Source: Myxococcales bacterium (GTDB taxonomy: Bacteria; Myxococcota_A; Bradymonadia; Bradymonadales; GCA-2716585). From it: DNA of 54,428 nt. The notes below the pieces were generated by a model, which was not told the origin of the DNA, made no database searches, and saw only the letters and a list, made by a program, of their open reading frames with translations. Position 1 is the first letter of the stretch, and every line of letters begins with the position of its first letter. The stretch lies in the NCBI GenBank assembly GCA_002716585.1, contig PBBL01000078.1:1-54428 (forward strand), in the 5' to 3' direction. Of this stretch, positions 46,272 to 54,428 are shown piece by piece. A program made the position numbers and the translations under genes.

Positions 46272-47894
46272 ATGCCCCACCACCGCGACGGATACCAGAC
46301 GGCGCTGAGCGGGGTCGGCGCCCTGATCCTGGCGGTGGCGGTGCTGCCGCTGCTCTTCCTTGGGGTTCAAGGCGCGACGCTGCTCAACACCGAGGCGATC
46401 GAGGTCTTCACTCGCCCGGACACCGGCTGGGCGGTGCTGCGCACCCTGTCCCTCGGGCTCGGCGTGGCGGCCCTCTGTGTGGGGATCGCTCTGCCGCTGG
46501 CGTGGCTGACCCACAGCACCGACCTGCCCGGGCGCCGCTTCTTCCAGCTCGGCCTCAACCTCCCGCTCGCCGTCCCCTCCTACGTGAGCGGCTTCATCGT
46601 CATGGCCACGCTCGGCCACGGCGGCTGGCTCCACGAGCTGCTGCGCCCGCTGGGCGTCGAGCAGATGCCCGAGATCCGCGGCGGCCTCGGCGCCACGCTG
46701 GCTCTGCTCTACAGCTACCCGTTCGCCCTCATCGGCCTCCAGGCCGCGCTGGAGTCGCTCGACCCGCGCCTGTGGGAGGCCGCCCGCAGCCTGGGCTGCT
46801 CGCCCTGGCGCGCCTGGCGGACCGTCGTCCTCCCCCAGCTGCGCGCGCCGCTGTTGAGCGGCGGCCTCCTGATCGCGCTCTACACCGTGGGCGACTTCGG
46901 CGCCGTGTCGCTGCTGCGCTACAAGTCGCTCAGCTACATCATCTACCTGCGCCAGGACTCGCTCAGCGACGCCTACCGACACGAGGCGGTGTTCCTGGCG
47001 CTGATGCTCGTCGTCATCGCCGTGGGGCTCGTGATCGGCTCGGAGAAGGCAGGCGGCGAGGTGCAGCAGGCGCTCTCGGCGCAGAGCCATGGGCGGCCAT
47101 GGCCGGTGGTGCGGCTGGGGAGGTGGCGCTGGCCCGCGTTCGGGCTGTGCTGCGCGGTGTTCGGGCTCGGGGTGGCGCTGCCGGTGGGGCTGGTGGCGTG
47201 GTGGTTGGCGCGCGGGCTGGCGCTCGGCCACACGATCCCGCTGCCGACGGCCGCGACGCTGATCACGCTCCTGCTCGGCGTGGTCGGGGCGCTGCTCATC
47301 GTGGCGGTGGCGGCGTTCCCGGCCTTGCTGTCTCGGTTTGGCGACGAGGCGGCGAGCCGTCGCGTGCGGCTGACCTCCCACGTGGGCTACGCGCTGCCCG
47401 GGATCGTCGTGGCGCTGGCGCTGCTGTCGGCGGTGACCGCCTGGGCGTGGCCGCTGTACCAGACCGTCCAGCTGCTGCTGATCGCCTACCTGATCCGCTT
47501 CCTGCCGCTGGCGATGCACACCCTCAGCGAGTCGCTCATGCGCCAGAGCCCCAGCCTGTACGACGCGGCGCGCTCGCTGGGGTGCACCCCGCCGCGCGCG
47601 TGGTGGCGCGTGATCCTGCCCAACTCCCGCGCGGCGCTCGCCGCTGGGTGGCTGGCGGTCTTCATCGCGGTGATCAAGGAGCTGCCGATCACGCTCCTGC
47701 TCGGGCCGATCGACTTCGGCGAGGGGATCCTGGAGGATCCGCCCCGGTTCGAGACGCTGGCGACCCGAATCTGGACGTTGACGGCCGATGAGTACTTCTC
47801 GGAGGTGGCGCCGGTCGTGCTGCTGCTGCTGGCGACGGCCACCGTCGGCCTGCTCCTGCGCCCGGACACCCAACACAGGAGGGGCGCCCCATGA
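46272..47894 (+). CDS. fbpB: Iron ABC transporter permease, double-length (FbpB type)
   Basis: 540 residues with about 12 TM helices: two homologous permease halves fused in one chain. Each half has a cytoplasmic EAA loop that contacts the ATPase (WEAARSLGCSPWRAW and YDAARSLGCTPPRAW). This matches FbpB/AfuB-type ferric transport permeases. The stop overlaps the ATPase start as ATGA. It starts four bases after the binding-protein stop, so the three genes are one operon. Confidence 0.92.
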   Translation: MPHHRDGYQTALSGVGALILAVAVLPLLFLGVQGATLLNTEAIEVFTRPDTGWAVLRTLSLGLGVAALCVGIALPLAWLTHSTDLPGRRFFQLGLNLPLAVPSYVSGFIVMATLGHGGWLHELLRPLGVEQMPEIRGGLGATLALLYSYPFALIGLQAALESLDPRLWEAARSLGCSPWRAWRTVVLPQLRAPLLSGGLLIALYTVGDFGAVSLLRYKSLSYIIYLRQDSLSDAYRHEAVFLALMLVVIAVGLVIGSEKAGGEVQQALSAQSHGRPWPVVRLGRWRWPAFGLCCAVFGLGVALPVGLVAWWLARGLALGHTIPLPTAATLITLLLGVVGALLIVAVAAFPALLSRFGDEAASRRVRLTSHVGYALPGIVVALALLSAVTAWAWPLYQTVQLLLIAYLIRFLPLAMHTLSESLMRQSPSLYDAARSLGCTPPRAWWRVILPNSRAALAAGWLAVFIAVIKELPITLLLGPIDFGEGILEDPPRFETLATRIWTLTADEYFSEVAPVVLLLLATATVGLLLRPDTQHRRGAP

Positions 47895-48928
47895 CCACGC
47901 CCGCGATCGCGCTCAAGGAGGTCGAGGTCCGCTACGGGGACGTGATCGCCGCCCGTGACATCAACCTGGCGATCCCCCCCGGGGAGCTGCACGTCCTGCT
48001 GGGCCGCTCCGGCTCGGGCAAGACCACCCTGCTGCGGGCGCTGGCGGGCTTCGAGCGGGTCTACGCCGGGCAGATCGACCTCCACGGCGACACCGTGGAC
48101 ACGAGAGGCCGCTACCTGCCCCCCGAGCGGCGGCGCGTCGGGCTCGTGTTTCAGGACTACGCCCTCTTCCCCCACCTGAGCGTCGCCGGGAACGTCGGCT
48201 TCGGGATGACCTCCCCCGACCCGGCGGAGGTCGCGCGCTGGCTGGAGCGCGTCGGGCTCGCGGGCTACGGCGGCCGCCCCCCGTCGGCGCTCTCTGGCGG
48301 CGAGCAGCAACGCGTCGCCCTCGCACGCGCCCTCGCCTCCAGCCCTCGCCTGATGCTGTTCGACGAGCCCTTCTCCAACCTCGACCCGGCGCTCAGGAGC
48401 CGCCTCCGGCTCCAGACCCGCGAGCTGCTGCGCCAGGAGCAGATCACGGCGGTGTTCGTCACCCACGACGCCGCCGAGGCGCTCACCCTCGGCGACCGCC
48501 TGAGCGTCATGCACAGCAGCCGCCTCCTCCAGTCGGGCACGGCGCGCCAGATCTACCAGACCCCGCGCACCCGGGAGGTCGCGCTGAGCGTCGGCGCCGC
48601 TCTTTTTCTGGAAGGCTCCCGGCGCGACGCGAACACCGCCGACAGCCCGCTGGGGCCGCTCCCGCTGCACCCGGACTCGGCCGACCGCGGCGCCACCCTC
48701 ATGCTCCGCCCCGAGCAGCTCGTGCCCCACGCCCCGAACGCCGCGCCGAGCGGCTGCCTGGGGCTCGGTGAGGCGCGGGTCGTGCGCTCGCTCTACCTGG
48801 GGCATCAGGTGAGCCTGGAGCTGGAGATCCACGGGGTCACCCTGGAGGCCTCGGTCGCCCCCCACGAGGCCCCCTCGTCAAGCAGCACCCACCTCGCGCT
48901 GCGCGGTCAGGCGTTGCTGATGGCGTAG
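47891..48928 (+). CDS. fbpC: Iron ABC transporter ATP-binding protein (FbpC type)
   Basis: 345 residues. Walker A GRSGSGKTTLL (K44), Q-loop VFQDYALFPHLS, signature LSGGEQQRVALARAL, Walker B LMLFDEPFSNLD and H-loop VTHDAAEAL are all intact. The C-terminal 110 residues look like a TOBE/MOI-type regulatory domain (VALSVGAALFLEG ... LMLRPEQL), as in FbpC and MalK-group ATPases. It powers import by the membrane protein encoded just upstream, with overlapping stop and start codons. A 13-bp inverted repeat ends the operon 52 bp later. Confidence 0.92.
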   Translation: MTTPAIALKEVEVRYGDVIAARDINLAIPPGELHVLLGRSGSGKTTLLRALAGFERVYAGQIDLHGDTVDTRGRYLPPERRRVGLVFQDYALFPHLSVAGNVGFGMTSPDPAEVARWLERVGLAGYGGRPPSALSGGEQQRVALARALASSPRLMLFDEPFSNLDPALRSRLRLQTRELLRQEQITAVFVTHDAAEALTLGDRLSVMHSSRLLQSGTARQIYQTPRTREVALSVGAALFLEGSRRDANTADSPLGPLPLHPDSADRGATLMLRPEQLVPHAPNAAPSGCLGLGEARVVRSLYLGHQVSLELEIHGVTLEASVAPHEAPSSSSTHLALRGQALLMA

Positions 48929-48980
48929 CCCCCCTCAAGTTCACCTCGCGCTCGACCGATATGGCTTATGACCCAAAGCC

Positions 48981-49019
48981 GCGAGCGTCCCGACCTCCTG
49001 CCTGGCTCGGGACGCTCGC
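48981..49019 (+). terminator. Perfect 13-bp inverted repeat after the fbp operon
   Basis: GCGAGCGTCCCGA (48981-48993) is mirrored by TCGGGACGCTCGC (49007-49019) around a 13-nt loop. There is no T run. It is the same form as the element at 10800-10834. Confidence 0.5.
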
Positions 49020-49057
49020 GGCGACCACGCCCACAGCGGCCGAGCCCAGAGCGACGC

Positions 49058-49255
49058 ATGAACATCAAGCTCCCCGGACACGTGCAACCGGTCATTGTGC
49101 AGGACACCCACCACCAGCTCCGGCTGCTCCTGTACGGAGGGCGGATCGACCTGCGCAACCTCTACCGCTCTCGCCCGCAGCTCAAGACGACGCTCTCCCC
49201 CGCCGTCCGCCGTCGCCGACGCCTCTTCAGCTGGCCGACGAGCGTGCACCTCTGA
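49058..49255 (+). CDS. Small protein of 65 residues, unknown
   Basis: From ATG 49058 the frame keeps strong G/C at wobble positions throughout, as real genes here do. It begins MNIKLPGHVQPVIVQDTHH and ends with a basic patch (RRRRRLFSW). No signal, TM segment or known family. Its ribosome site is weak. It sits alone between the fbp terminator and the AI-2E transporter gene. A chance frame cannot be excluded. Confidence 0.5.
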   Translation: MNIKLPGHVQPVIVQDTHHQLRLLLYGGRIDLRNLYRSRPQLKTTLSPAVRRRRRLFSWPTSVHL

Positions 49256-49344
49256 AGGCTTGACTTCCCATAAGGCGTGGAGGACGCTTGGGGCGTCAAC
49301 CGACCGCCGCAGGCGGCGCCAACCAGGTCAGGCCCCACGCCCTC

Positions 49345-50493
49345 ATGAGTGAAGATCCCAACCAGGAGCAACCCGAGCCGCTCGAACCCCACCTCATGAC
49401 CTTGCAGGAGTTTCGAGGCCACATCCGGCTGCTCTCCGCGGTGCTCGGGTTTGGCGTCCTGGTCCTCATCGCGGCGATCCTCCACCCCCTGGAGGACGTC
49501 CTCAAGCCGCTGATGCTCGCCGTCTTCCTCTGTTACCTGATCCTCCCCGGCGTCAACACGCTGGAGGGCTACAAGGTCCCACGAAGGCTGGGCTACGTCG
49601 TCATGATCAGCGGCAGCTTCGCCCTGTTCTACCTGATCGGCCAGCTCATCGCCTCCAACGTGCGCCTGCTCGCCGAGAACCTGCCCATCTACCAGCAGTC
49701 GCTTCAGGAGTACGCCAAGCAGGCCGAGGGGCTCGCGATCCGCTACAAGCTGATCATCCCCGACCAGACCTGGCAGGTGGAGGACATCCTCAACCTGCTG
49801 CCGTTTACGACCATCACCGACGTCATCGGCAGCAGCACGTCGCTGTTCGTCAACATCCTGCTCAACCTGGTGACGGTCATCTTCTTCGTGATTTTCATCC
49901 TGCTGGAGGCCGAGCGGTTCAGCGACCGCGTCCGCACGGCCTTCGACGAGGACACCTCCCAGAAGATCCTCGGCGTGCTGGAGAACATCAACGTCAACGT
50001 CCAGAGCTACATCTTCCTGAAGGTCGTCGTCAGCGCGATCACCGGCGGGGTCTCCACGGTCGTGCTCGCGATCGTGGGGTTGGACTTCTACCTGTTCGTG
50101 GGCATGATGACCTTCGTGCTCAACTTCATCCCCTACCTCGGCTCGCTCATGGCGGTCATGCTGGCGGTCTGCATCGCCCTGGTGCAGTTCAACTCGCCGC
50201 TCACCGCGCTGTGGCTGTGGTTCATCCTCACCCTCGTCCAGCTCGGGATCGGCAACCTCCTGGAGCCTCGCCTCCAGGGGCAGCGCCTCAACCTCAGCCC
50301 GCTGTTCATCGTCACCGCGCTGGCCTTCTGGGCCTGGCTCTGGGGGCCGCTCGGGATGCTGCTCGCCGTCCCCATCACCGCCAGCCTGCACATCGTCCTC
50401 CGCCAGTTCGAGTACACCCACGCCCTCGCGGTCATGCTCAGCGGCGGCGGCGCCCCTCCGCCGCCCCCCTCGGCGAGCGGCGATGACCCTTGA
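49345..50493 (+). CDS. AI-2E family transporter (PF01594-type membrane protein)
   Basis: 382 residues from ATG 49345; ATG 49396 is possible. Hydrophobic helices cluster at the start, a central soluble stretch (LPIYQQSLQEYAKQAEGL) follows, and then a C-terminal helix bundle contains the family's hallmark region (FVGMMTFVLNFIPYLGSL and GPLGMLLAVPI). The family was named for quorum-signal AI-2 export, but most members have other or unknown cargo, including Na+/H+ exchange. The C-terminus is Pro/Gly-rich. No nearby gene suggests a substrate. Confidence 0.88.
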   Translation: MSEDPNQEQPEPLEPHLMTLQEFRGHIRLLSAVLGFGVLVLIAAILHPLEDVLKPLMLAVFLCYLILPGVNTLEGYKVPRRLGYVVMISGSFALFYLIGQLIASNVRLLAENLPIYQQSLQEYAKQAEGLAIRYKLIIPDQTWQVEDILNLLPFTTITDVIGSSTSLFVNILLNLVTVIFFVIFILLEAERFSDRVRTAFDEDTSQKILGVLENINVNVQSYIFLKVVVSAITGGVSTVVLAIVGLDFYLFVGMMTFVLNFIPYLGSLMAVMLAVCIALVQFNSPLTALWLWFILTLVQLGIGNLLEPRLQGQRLNLSPLFIVTALAFWAWLWGPLGMLLAVPITASLHIVLRQFEYTHALAVMLSGGGAPPPPPSASGDDP

Positions 50494-50614
50494 GATCTTG
50501 CACAGTCCCGCAATAGGGCGTATCGTCGGCCACGATCGATCGGCGGACACCTGTTTGAGCAGGCCGAGCGCACGTCACCGCGCCACGTCCGCGCTTCCCT
50601 GAGAGGGCTCACCG

Positions 50615-50911
50615 ATGAGCATCCGGATCACGACAACCCTCGCGCTCCTCGTCATCACGGCGCTCCTCGCCCAGGGCTGCGCCCAGCTCCGCGAGACCGA
50701 GCGGCTCGCCGTGCGCAGCCGCGCCGCCAACGAGCACGACTGCCACCTGTTTGCCATGGACGTTGTTCCATTGGAGGACAAGAAGGAGGTCTGGCGCGCC
50801 ATCGGCTGCGGCCACGAGTCCTTCTGGGCGTGCACCGAGACCGAGGAAGGCCCGGACGTCTGCGATCGGGTCGAGTTCCCCTTCCCCGAGACGCGCCTGC
50901 TCCGCTTCTGA
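50615..50911 (+). CDS. Small lipoprotein, unknown function
   Basis: 98 residues. GAGAGGG lies about 9 nt before the ATG. The signal and lipobox are clear (LALLVITALLAQGC). The mature part has four more Cys (HDCHLF, IGCGHESFWAC, VCDR), which probably form disulfides. No family recognised. It converges on cmk. Confidence 0.75.
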   Translation: MSIRITTTLALLVITALLAQGCAQLRETERLAVRSRAANEHDCHLFAMDVVPLEDKKEVWRAIGCGHESFWACTETEEGPDVCDRVEFPFPETRLLRF

Positions 50912-50921
50912 GCCTCGCCCA

Positions 50922-50938
50922 GGCGCCTTCAAGGCGCC
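50922..50938. terminator. Hairpin between convergent genes
   Basis: GGCGCC-TTCAA-GGCGCC (50922-50938) lies between the lipoprotein stop and the cmk stop. It may serve both directions; there is no T run. Confidence 0.4.
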
Positions 50939-50959
50939 CCGAGCGCCCCAGGTTGAGCC

Positions 50960-51643
50960 TCAGGCGCTCCGGATCGCGCTCAACACCTGCTCCACCACCT
51001 CGTCGAACTCCACCCCGGTGGTGTCGATCGACACCGCGTCTGCCGCCGCGCGAAGCGGCGCGACGGCGCGGTTCGCGTCGCGCTCATCGCGCTCCTCGAT
51101 CTCCTGGGCGATCGACTCCAGCGACGGCACCGTGGACGGGTCGGACGCCGCCTCCAGCTGCTGCGCCCGGCGGCGCCCCGCGCGCTCACGCGACGACGCC
51201 GTCAGGTAGAGCTTCACGTCCGCGTCCGGGAAGACCACCGTCCCGATGTCGCGCCCCTCCAGCAGGCTGTCCGACGCCCGCCCGAGCTGACGCTGCAGCT
51301 CCAGCAGCGCCGCCCGCACCTCGGGGAAGGCCGAGATCCGACTCGTCGCGCGGCTGATCTCCGGGGCCCGAATGACGCCCGTCACCTCGCGCGGCTCGCC
51401 GCCGTCCAGGCTCACGTGCACCGTGTTGACCCCGTCGCGCATGACAAAGCGGATCGTCAGCCGCGCGGCGAGCGCCGCGAGCCGCGCGGGCTCCTCCCAG
51501 GGGACCCCCTCCTCCTTCGCCATGTAGGCCAGCGTGCGGTAGATCGCGCCCGTGTTGACGTATTGCAGCGACAGCCGCTCCGCCACCGCCTGGGCGACTG
51601 AACTCTTGCCCGCGCCTGCGGGTCCATCGATGGCGACGATCAT
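50960..51643 (-). CDS. cmk: Cytidylate kinase
   Basis: 227 residues, normal for Cmk. It phosphorylates CMP and dCMP using ATP in pyrimidine salvage and RNA turnover. The P-loop is DGPAGAGKSSVA. CMP-site and lid features include GRDIGTVVFPDADVKLYL and RDERDANRAVAPLRAAADA, ending VSIDTT as in the family. Its ATG overlaps the aroA stop (ATGA), with GGAGG at the end of aroA as ribosome site, so the two are translationally coupled. The aroA-cmk pairing is common in bacteria. Confidence 0.96.
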   Translation of the reverse strand: MIVAIDGPAGAGKSSVAQAVAERLSLQYVNTGAIYRTLAYMAKEEGVPWEEPARLAALAARLTIRFVMRDGVNTVHVSLDGGEPREVTGVIRAPEISRATSRISAFPEVRAALLELQRQLGRASDSLLEGRDIGTVVFPDADVKLYLTASSRERAGRRRAQQLEAASDPSTVPSLESIAQEIEERDERDANRAVAPLRAAADAVSIDTTGVEFDEVVEQVLSAIRSA

Positions 51644-52986
51644 GACTCCTCCCTCCCCTGAAGCGACTCCAGATCAGCCACCAGGCCCGGGTAGCTGACG
51701 TCCAGGCTGTCGAGCCCGCTGACCTCACAGGGGCCGTCCGCGACGAGCGACGCCACGATCGCCGCCGCCGCCATCCGGTGATCGTGGTCGGCGTCGTAGC
51801 GGAACGCCGTGTAGGGCGCCTCCGGGTCGCCGTGGACCGTCAACACGTCCTCGCCGACCTCCACCTCCCGACCGCAGGCCCGAAGCAGCTCGGCGGTCTT
51901 GGCGAGCCGATCCGACTCCTTGACCTTCAGCTCCTCCACCCCCCGAAACACGGTCGTCCCGTCCGCACGCCCGGCCAACACCGCCAGGATCGGGACCTCG
52001 TCGATCAACCTCGGCACGTCGACGGGCAGCACCTCAAACCCGCGCAGCGGCCCGGCTGAGACCACCAGGTCGGCCACCGGCTCACCCCCCGGCAGGTTGC
52101 GCGGGTCGCGCTCCACGAGCCGCACCGCGGCGCCCTTGAGCGCCTCGATCACGCCCACCCGCGTGGGCGACATCCCGCACGCCTCCAGCACGACCTCGCT
52201 CCCGGGCACGATCGCCGCCGCCACCATCAAGAACGCCGCCGACGAGATGTCGCCCGGCACCGTCACCGGGCGCGCCGTCAGCGTCCCGCGCCACGCCTCC
52301 AGCGTCACCTCCGGCCTGCCCTCCAGCTCGGGCTGAGCGTAGTGCGCGCTCGACCGCACCGGCGCCCCCAGGTAGCGCAGCATCACCTCCGTGTGATCGC
52401 GGCTCGGGCTCGGCTCGGTGAGCGCCAGCGGGCGCCCCGACATCAGCGACGCCAACAGCAGCGCCGACTTGACCTGCGCCGACGCGATCGCCAGCTCCGC
52501 CGCGCCACCTTGAAACGCCTCGCCGCCCTCGATCACCACCGGCGGGCGGCCGCGCTCCCCGTCGGCCCGCAGCTCGCCGCCCAGCGCCCGCAGCGGATCG
52601 ACGATCCGCCCCATCGGGCGCTTCGACAGCGAAGCGTCGCCAATCAGCGTCGCCTCCAGGCCCAGCCCGGTGAGCAGCCCCGCCGTCAGCCGCATCGTCG
52701 TCCCTGAGTTGCCGCAGTCCAGCGGCGCGTCGGGCGACGCGAGGCCGCCTCGACCTCGCCCCACCACCGTCACCCGGCGGGCGTCCTCGGAGAGGGTGAC
52801 CTGAGCGCCCAACGCCCGAAACACCTCCACGGTCGATCGGTTGTCCGCGCCTGGCGCGAAGTTGTCGATCACCACCTCCCCGTCACAGACGCTGCCGAAC
52901 ATCACGGCGCGGTGTGACACCGACTTGTCCCCGGGCACGCGCACCGCGCCGCGGAGGGGTTGACGGACTGGTTCAAGCCTACTCAC
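51640..52986 (-). CDS. aroA: 3-phosphoshikimate 1-carboxyvinyltransferase (EPSP synthase)
   Basis: 448 residues from GTG 52986, chosen because AAGGAG lies five nt upstream; ATG 53004 and 53013 would add up to nine residues. It joins shikimate-3-phosphate and phosphoenolpyruvate in aromatic biosynthesis. Conserved blocks: VPGDKSVSHRAVMFGS, DCGNSGTTMRL, PGDISSAAF, VPRLIDEVPILAVLA, KESDRL and HDHRMAMA-like HDHRMAAAA. It lies 32 bp after hisC and overlaps cmk. Confidence 0.96.
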   Translation of the reverse strand: MSRLEPVRQPLRGAVRVPGDKSVSHRAVMFGSVCDGEVVIDNFAPGADNRSTVEVFRALGAQVTLSEDARRVTVVGRGRGGLASPDAPLDCGNSGTTMRLTAGLLTGLGLEATLIGDASLSKRPMGRIVDPLRALGGELRADGERGRPPVVIEGGEAFQGGAAELAIASAQVKSALLLASLMSGRPLALTEPSPSRDHTEVMLRYLGAPVRSSAHYAQPELEGRPEVTLEAWRGTLTARPVTVPGDISSAAFLMVAAAIVPGSEVVLEACGMSPTRVGVIEALKGAAVRLVERDPRNLPGGEPVADLVVSAGPLRGFEVLPVDVPRLIDEVPILAVLAGRADGTTVFRGVEELKVKESDRLAKTAELLRACGREVEVGEDVLTVHGDPEAPYTAFRYDADHDHRMAAAAIVASLVADGPCEVSGLDSLDVSYPGLVADLESLQGREES

Positions 52987-53018
52987 GCTGTCTCCTTGTG
53001 TCATCGCTTCCATCGGGC

Positions 53019-54128
53019 TCAGCGCCCCAGCACCTGACGCAGCACGTCCGCCACCCGGACGTTCTGCTCAGGCAGGCCGATGGTGATCCTCAGCCCGTCG
53101 GGCAGCCCGAAGCCACCCAGCGGACGGACGATTACGCCATGATCGAGCATCGCGTCAAAGACCTCGGCGGCCGGGCGAGGGGTTCGGCAGAAGAGGAAGT
53201 TCGTCTGGCTGGGGATCGCATCGACGCCGATGTCGGCCAGGAGCTTGAGCAGCTGCGCCTTGCCCGCGACGATCTGCGCCAGCGACCGCTCCAGGTAGGG
53301 GGTGTCCTCCAGCGCGGCCAGCGCGACCGCCTGAGCGACGCGACCGACGTTGAACGGCGCCCGGATCCGGTGCAGGTAGCCCGCCACCTCCTCACTCGCG
53401 GTCACCGCGTAGCCGACCCGGAACGCCGCCAAACCATAGCCCTTGCTGAAGGTCCGCAGCGTGATCAGCCCCTCGTAACGGTCGTGCAACGCGATCGAGT
53501 CGGGGAAGTCCTCGGCGTCCACGCACTCGAAGTAGGCCTCGTCCACGATCACCAGCGGCGAGACGCCGCGCTCGCCGAGGCGATCGAGGAACGCCACCAG
53601 CTCAGCCCGGGCGTTGTAGGTCCCGGTCGGGTTGTTGGGGTTGGCGATCCAGACCAGCCGCGTCTCCTCCGTCACCGCCTCGGCCATGGCGGCGAGGTCG
53701 TGGGTGAGGGGATCGCGCATGGGGACGCGGGTGAACTCGACCCCGTGGGTCTGCATGCAGATCCCGTAGATGGCGAACGCGTACTCGCTGACGATCGCCG
53801 TGTCGCCCGGGACACAGAAGGCGCGGATGATCAGCTCGATCAGCTCGTTCGAGCCGTTCCCGGCCACGACCCGCTCGACCCCGACCCCAAGCTTCTCCGC
53901 GAGCCGGGCGCGGAGCGCGAGCTGGGCGCCGTCCGGGTAGAAGTGGGCCTCCTTGAGCGCCGCGGGGACGGCGGCCAGCGCCATCGGGCTGGGGCCGAGG
54001 GGGTTCTCGTTGCTGGCCAGCTTGAGGATCTCACCCTCGATCCCGCGTTCTCGGCGCAGCGCCTCGATCGGCTTGCCTGGGACGTAGGGCTTGAGGGCTT
54101 CGATGTAGGGGGCAACCAGCTGCTTCAT
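53019..54128 (-). CDS. hisC: Histidinol-phosphate / aromatic aminotransferase (HisC family)
   Basis: 369 residues, normal length. It is a PLP-dependent class I/II aminotransferase. ASNENPLGPSP, the PNNPTGT loop, VDEAYFEC and the PLP lysine in RTFSKGYGLAAFRVGY (K229) mark the HisC family. The ATG overlaps the miaA stop. In operons with aroA, HisC-type enzymes often also act on imidazole-acetol phosphate and aromatic 2-oxo acids, so it may serve tyrosine and phenylalanine synthesis as well as histidine. Dual use is inferred from context. Confidence 0.92.
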   Translation of the reverse strand: MKQLVAPYIEALKPYVPGKPIEALRRERGIEGEILKLASNENPLGPSPMALAAVPAALKEAHFYPDGAQLALRARLAEKLGVGVERVVAGNGSNELIELIIRAFCVPGDTAIVSEYAFAIYGICMQTHGVEFTRVPMRDPLTHDLAAMAEAVTEETRLVWIANPNNPTGTYNARAELVAFLDRLGERGVSPLVIVDEAYFECVDAEDFPDSIALHDRYEGLITLRTFSKGYGLAAFRVGYAVTASEEVAGYLHRIRAPFNVGRVAQAVALAALEDTPYLERSLAQIVAGKAQLLKLLADIGVDAIPSQTNFLFCRTPRPAAEVFDAMLDHGVIVRPLGGFGLPDGLRITIGLPEQNVRVADVLRQVLGR

Positions 54129-54428
54129 GCGTCGTCTCTCCTCGGGTCGGGGGTCGTCAGCCTCGGGGTCAATGTCTGGAGGGCGTCGTCCGCGCGCTCA
54201 AACCACTCCAGCGCGGGCTGGGCGCGGAACCAGGTCAACTGGCGCTTGGCGTAGCGGCGGTGATCGCGCTTGATGCGCCGCACCAGCTCGGCCCGATCGA
54301 TCGGCTCGCGCCCGAGGAGCCAACCGACCACGTGCCGGTAGCCCATGATTTGCATTGGCCGGGCGTCTGGATCAACCCCAGCGTCCAACAGCCCCTGGAC
54401 CTCCTCGATCCAGCCCTCCTCCAACATC
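54125..54428 (-). CDS. miaA: tRNA dimethylallyltransferase, C-terminal part (5' end beyond window)
   Basis: About 101 residues are visible; the N-terminus lies beyond the right edge. MiaA adds the isopentenyl group to A37 of tRNAs that read UNN codons. The MiaA C-terminal signature is present: EEGWIEEVQGLLDAGV, MQIMGYRHVVGWLLG, and IKRDHRRYAKRQLTWFR with its conserved RRYAKRQ. The stop overlaps the hisC ATG, making a continuous miaA-hisC-aroA-cmk set. Confidence 0.88.
   Translation of the reverse strand, partial: MLEEGWIEEVQGLLDAGVDPDARPMQIMGYRHVVGWLLGREPIDRAELVRRIKRDHRRYAKRQLTWFRAQPALEWFERADDALQTLTPRLTTPDPRRDDA

Overview
The window is a high-GC, densely coded piece of a Gram-negative chromosome. 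It most likely comes from a myxobacterium-like or Bradymonas-like member of the former Deltaproteobacteria. This is inferred from gene style: many secreted lipoproteins with lipobox cysteines, Stig1-like and EGF-like Cys-rich repeats, thrombospondin type 3 and FG-GAP repeats, and a MYXO-CTERM-like C-terminus. I saw no phage genes, transposase, insertion sequence or CRISPR array.

Layout. 1-1357 (-): secreted esterase-like hydrolase, running off the left edge. 1358-1878: spacer with a one-blade WD40 gene relic. 1879-10737 (+): an outer-membrane alpha-glucan locus with three GH13 amylase-family lipoproteins, a small EGF-like lipoprotein and a LamB-type porin, most genes tightly spaced or overlapping. 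10854-11849 (+): PspA-like coiled-coil protein plus a small membrane protein. 11939-20110 (+): a 2016-residue lipoprotein (carboxypeptidase-regulatory-like, TSP3, FG-GAP and P-like domains) with atypical base composition, a Stig1-repeat lipoprotein, and a GspD-like protein cut off inside domain N2. 20114-23146 (-): large leucine-rich-repeat protein with a basic tail. 23212-26809 (+): DUF805/SRPBCC-like membrane protein and htpG. 26810-28621 (-): polytopic membrane protein. 28893-36846 (+): a giant seven-module pentapeptide-repeat protein with a Ser/Lys tail, followed by polyphosphate kinase. 36864-41938: CAP-domain lipoprotein (-), MYXO-CTERM BNR protein (+), and a membrane PAS-GGDEF-EAL protein (+).

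42044-43283: a beta-lactamase-fold serine hydrolase interrupted by an apparent one-base frameshift in a C tract, then a tRNA on the minus strand with anticodon UAU. The AT-richer spacer to its right holds a strong minus-strand promoter. 43733-48928 (+): zinc-ribbon membrane protein, then an FbpABC-type ferric-iron ABC transporter ending at a perfect 13-bp inverted repeat. 49058-50911 (+): small protein, AI-2E family transporter, small lipoprotein. 50960-54428 (-): the overlapping or closely spaced miaA-hisC-aroA-cmk operon, with miaA entering from the right edge.

How the genes work together. The amylase/porin block forms a plausible surface starch-degradation and maltodextrin-uptake unit. The fbp block imports iron. 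The miaA-hisC-aroA-cmk block is housekeeping (tRNA modification, aromatic amino acid or histidine transamination, the shikimate pathway, CMP phosphorylation). The rest is mostly envelope, solenoid or signalling proteins. All calls are from reading the sequence; no database search was run.
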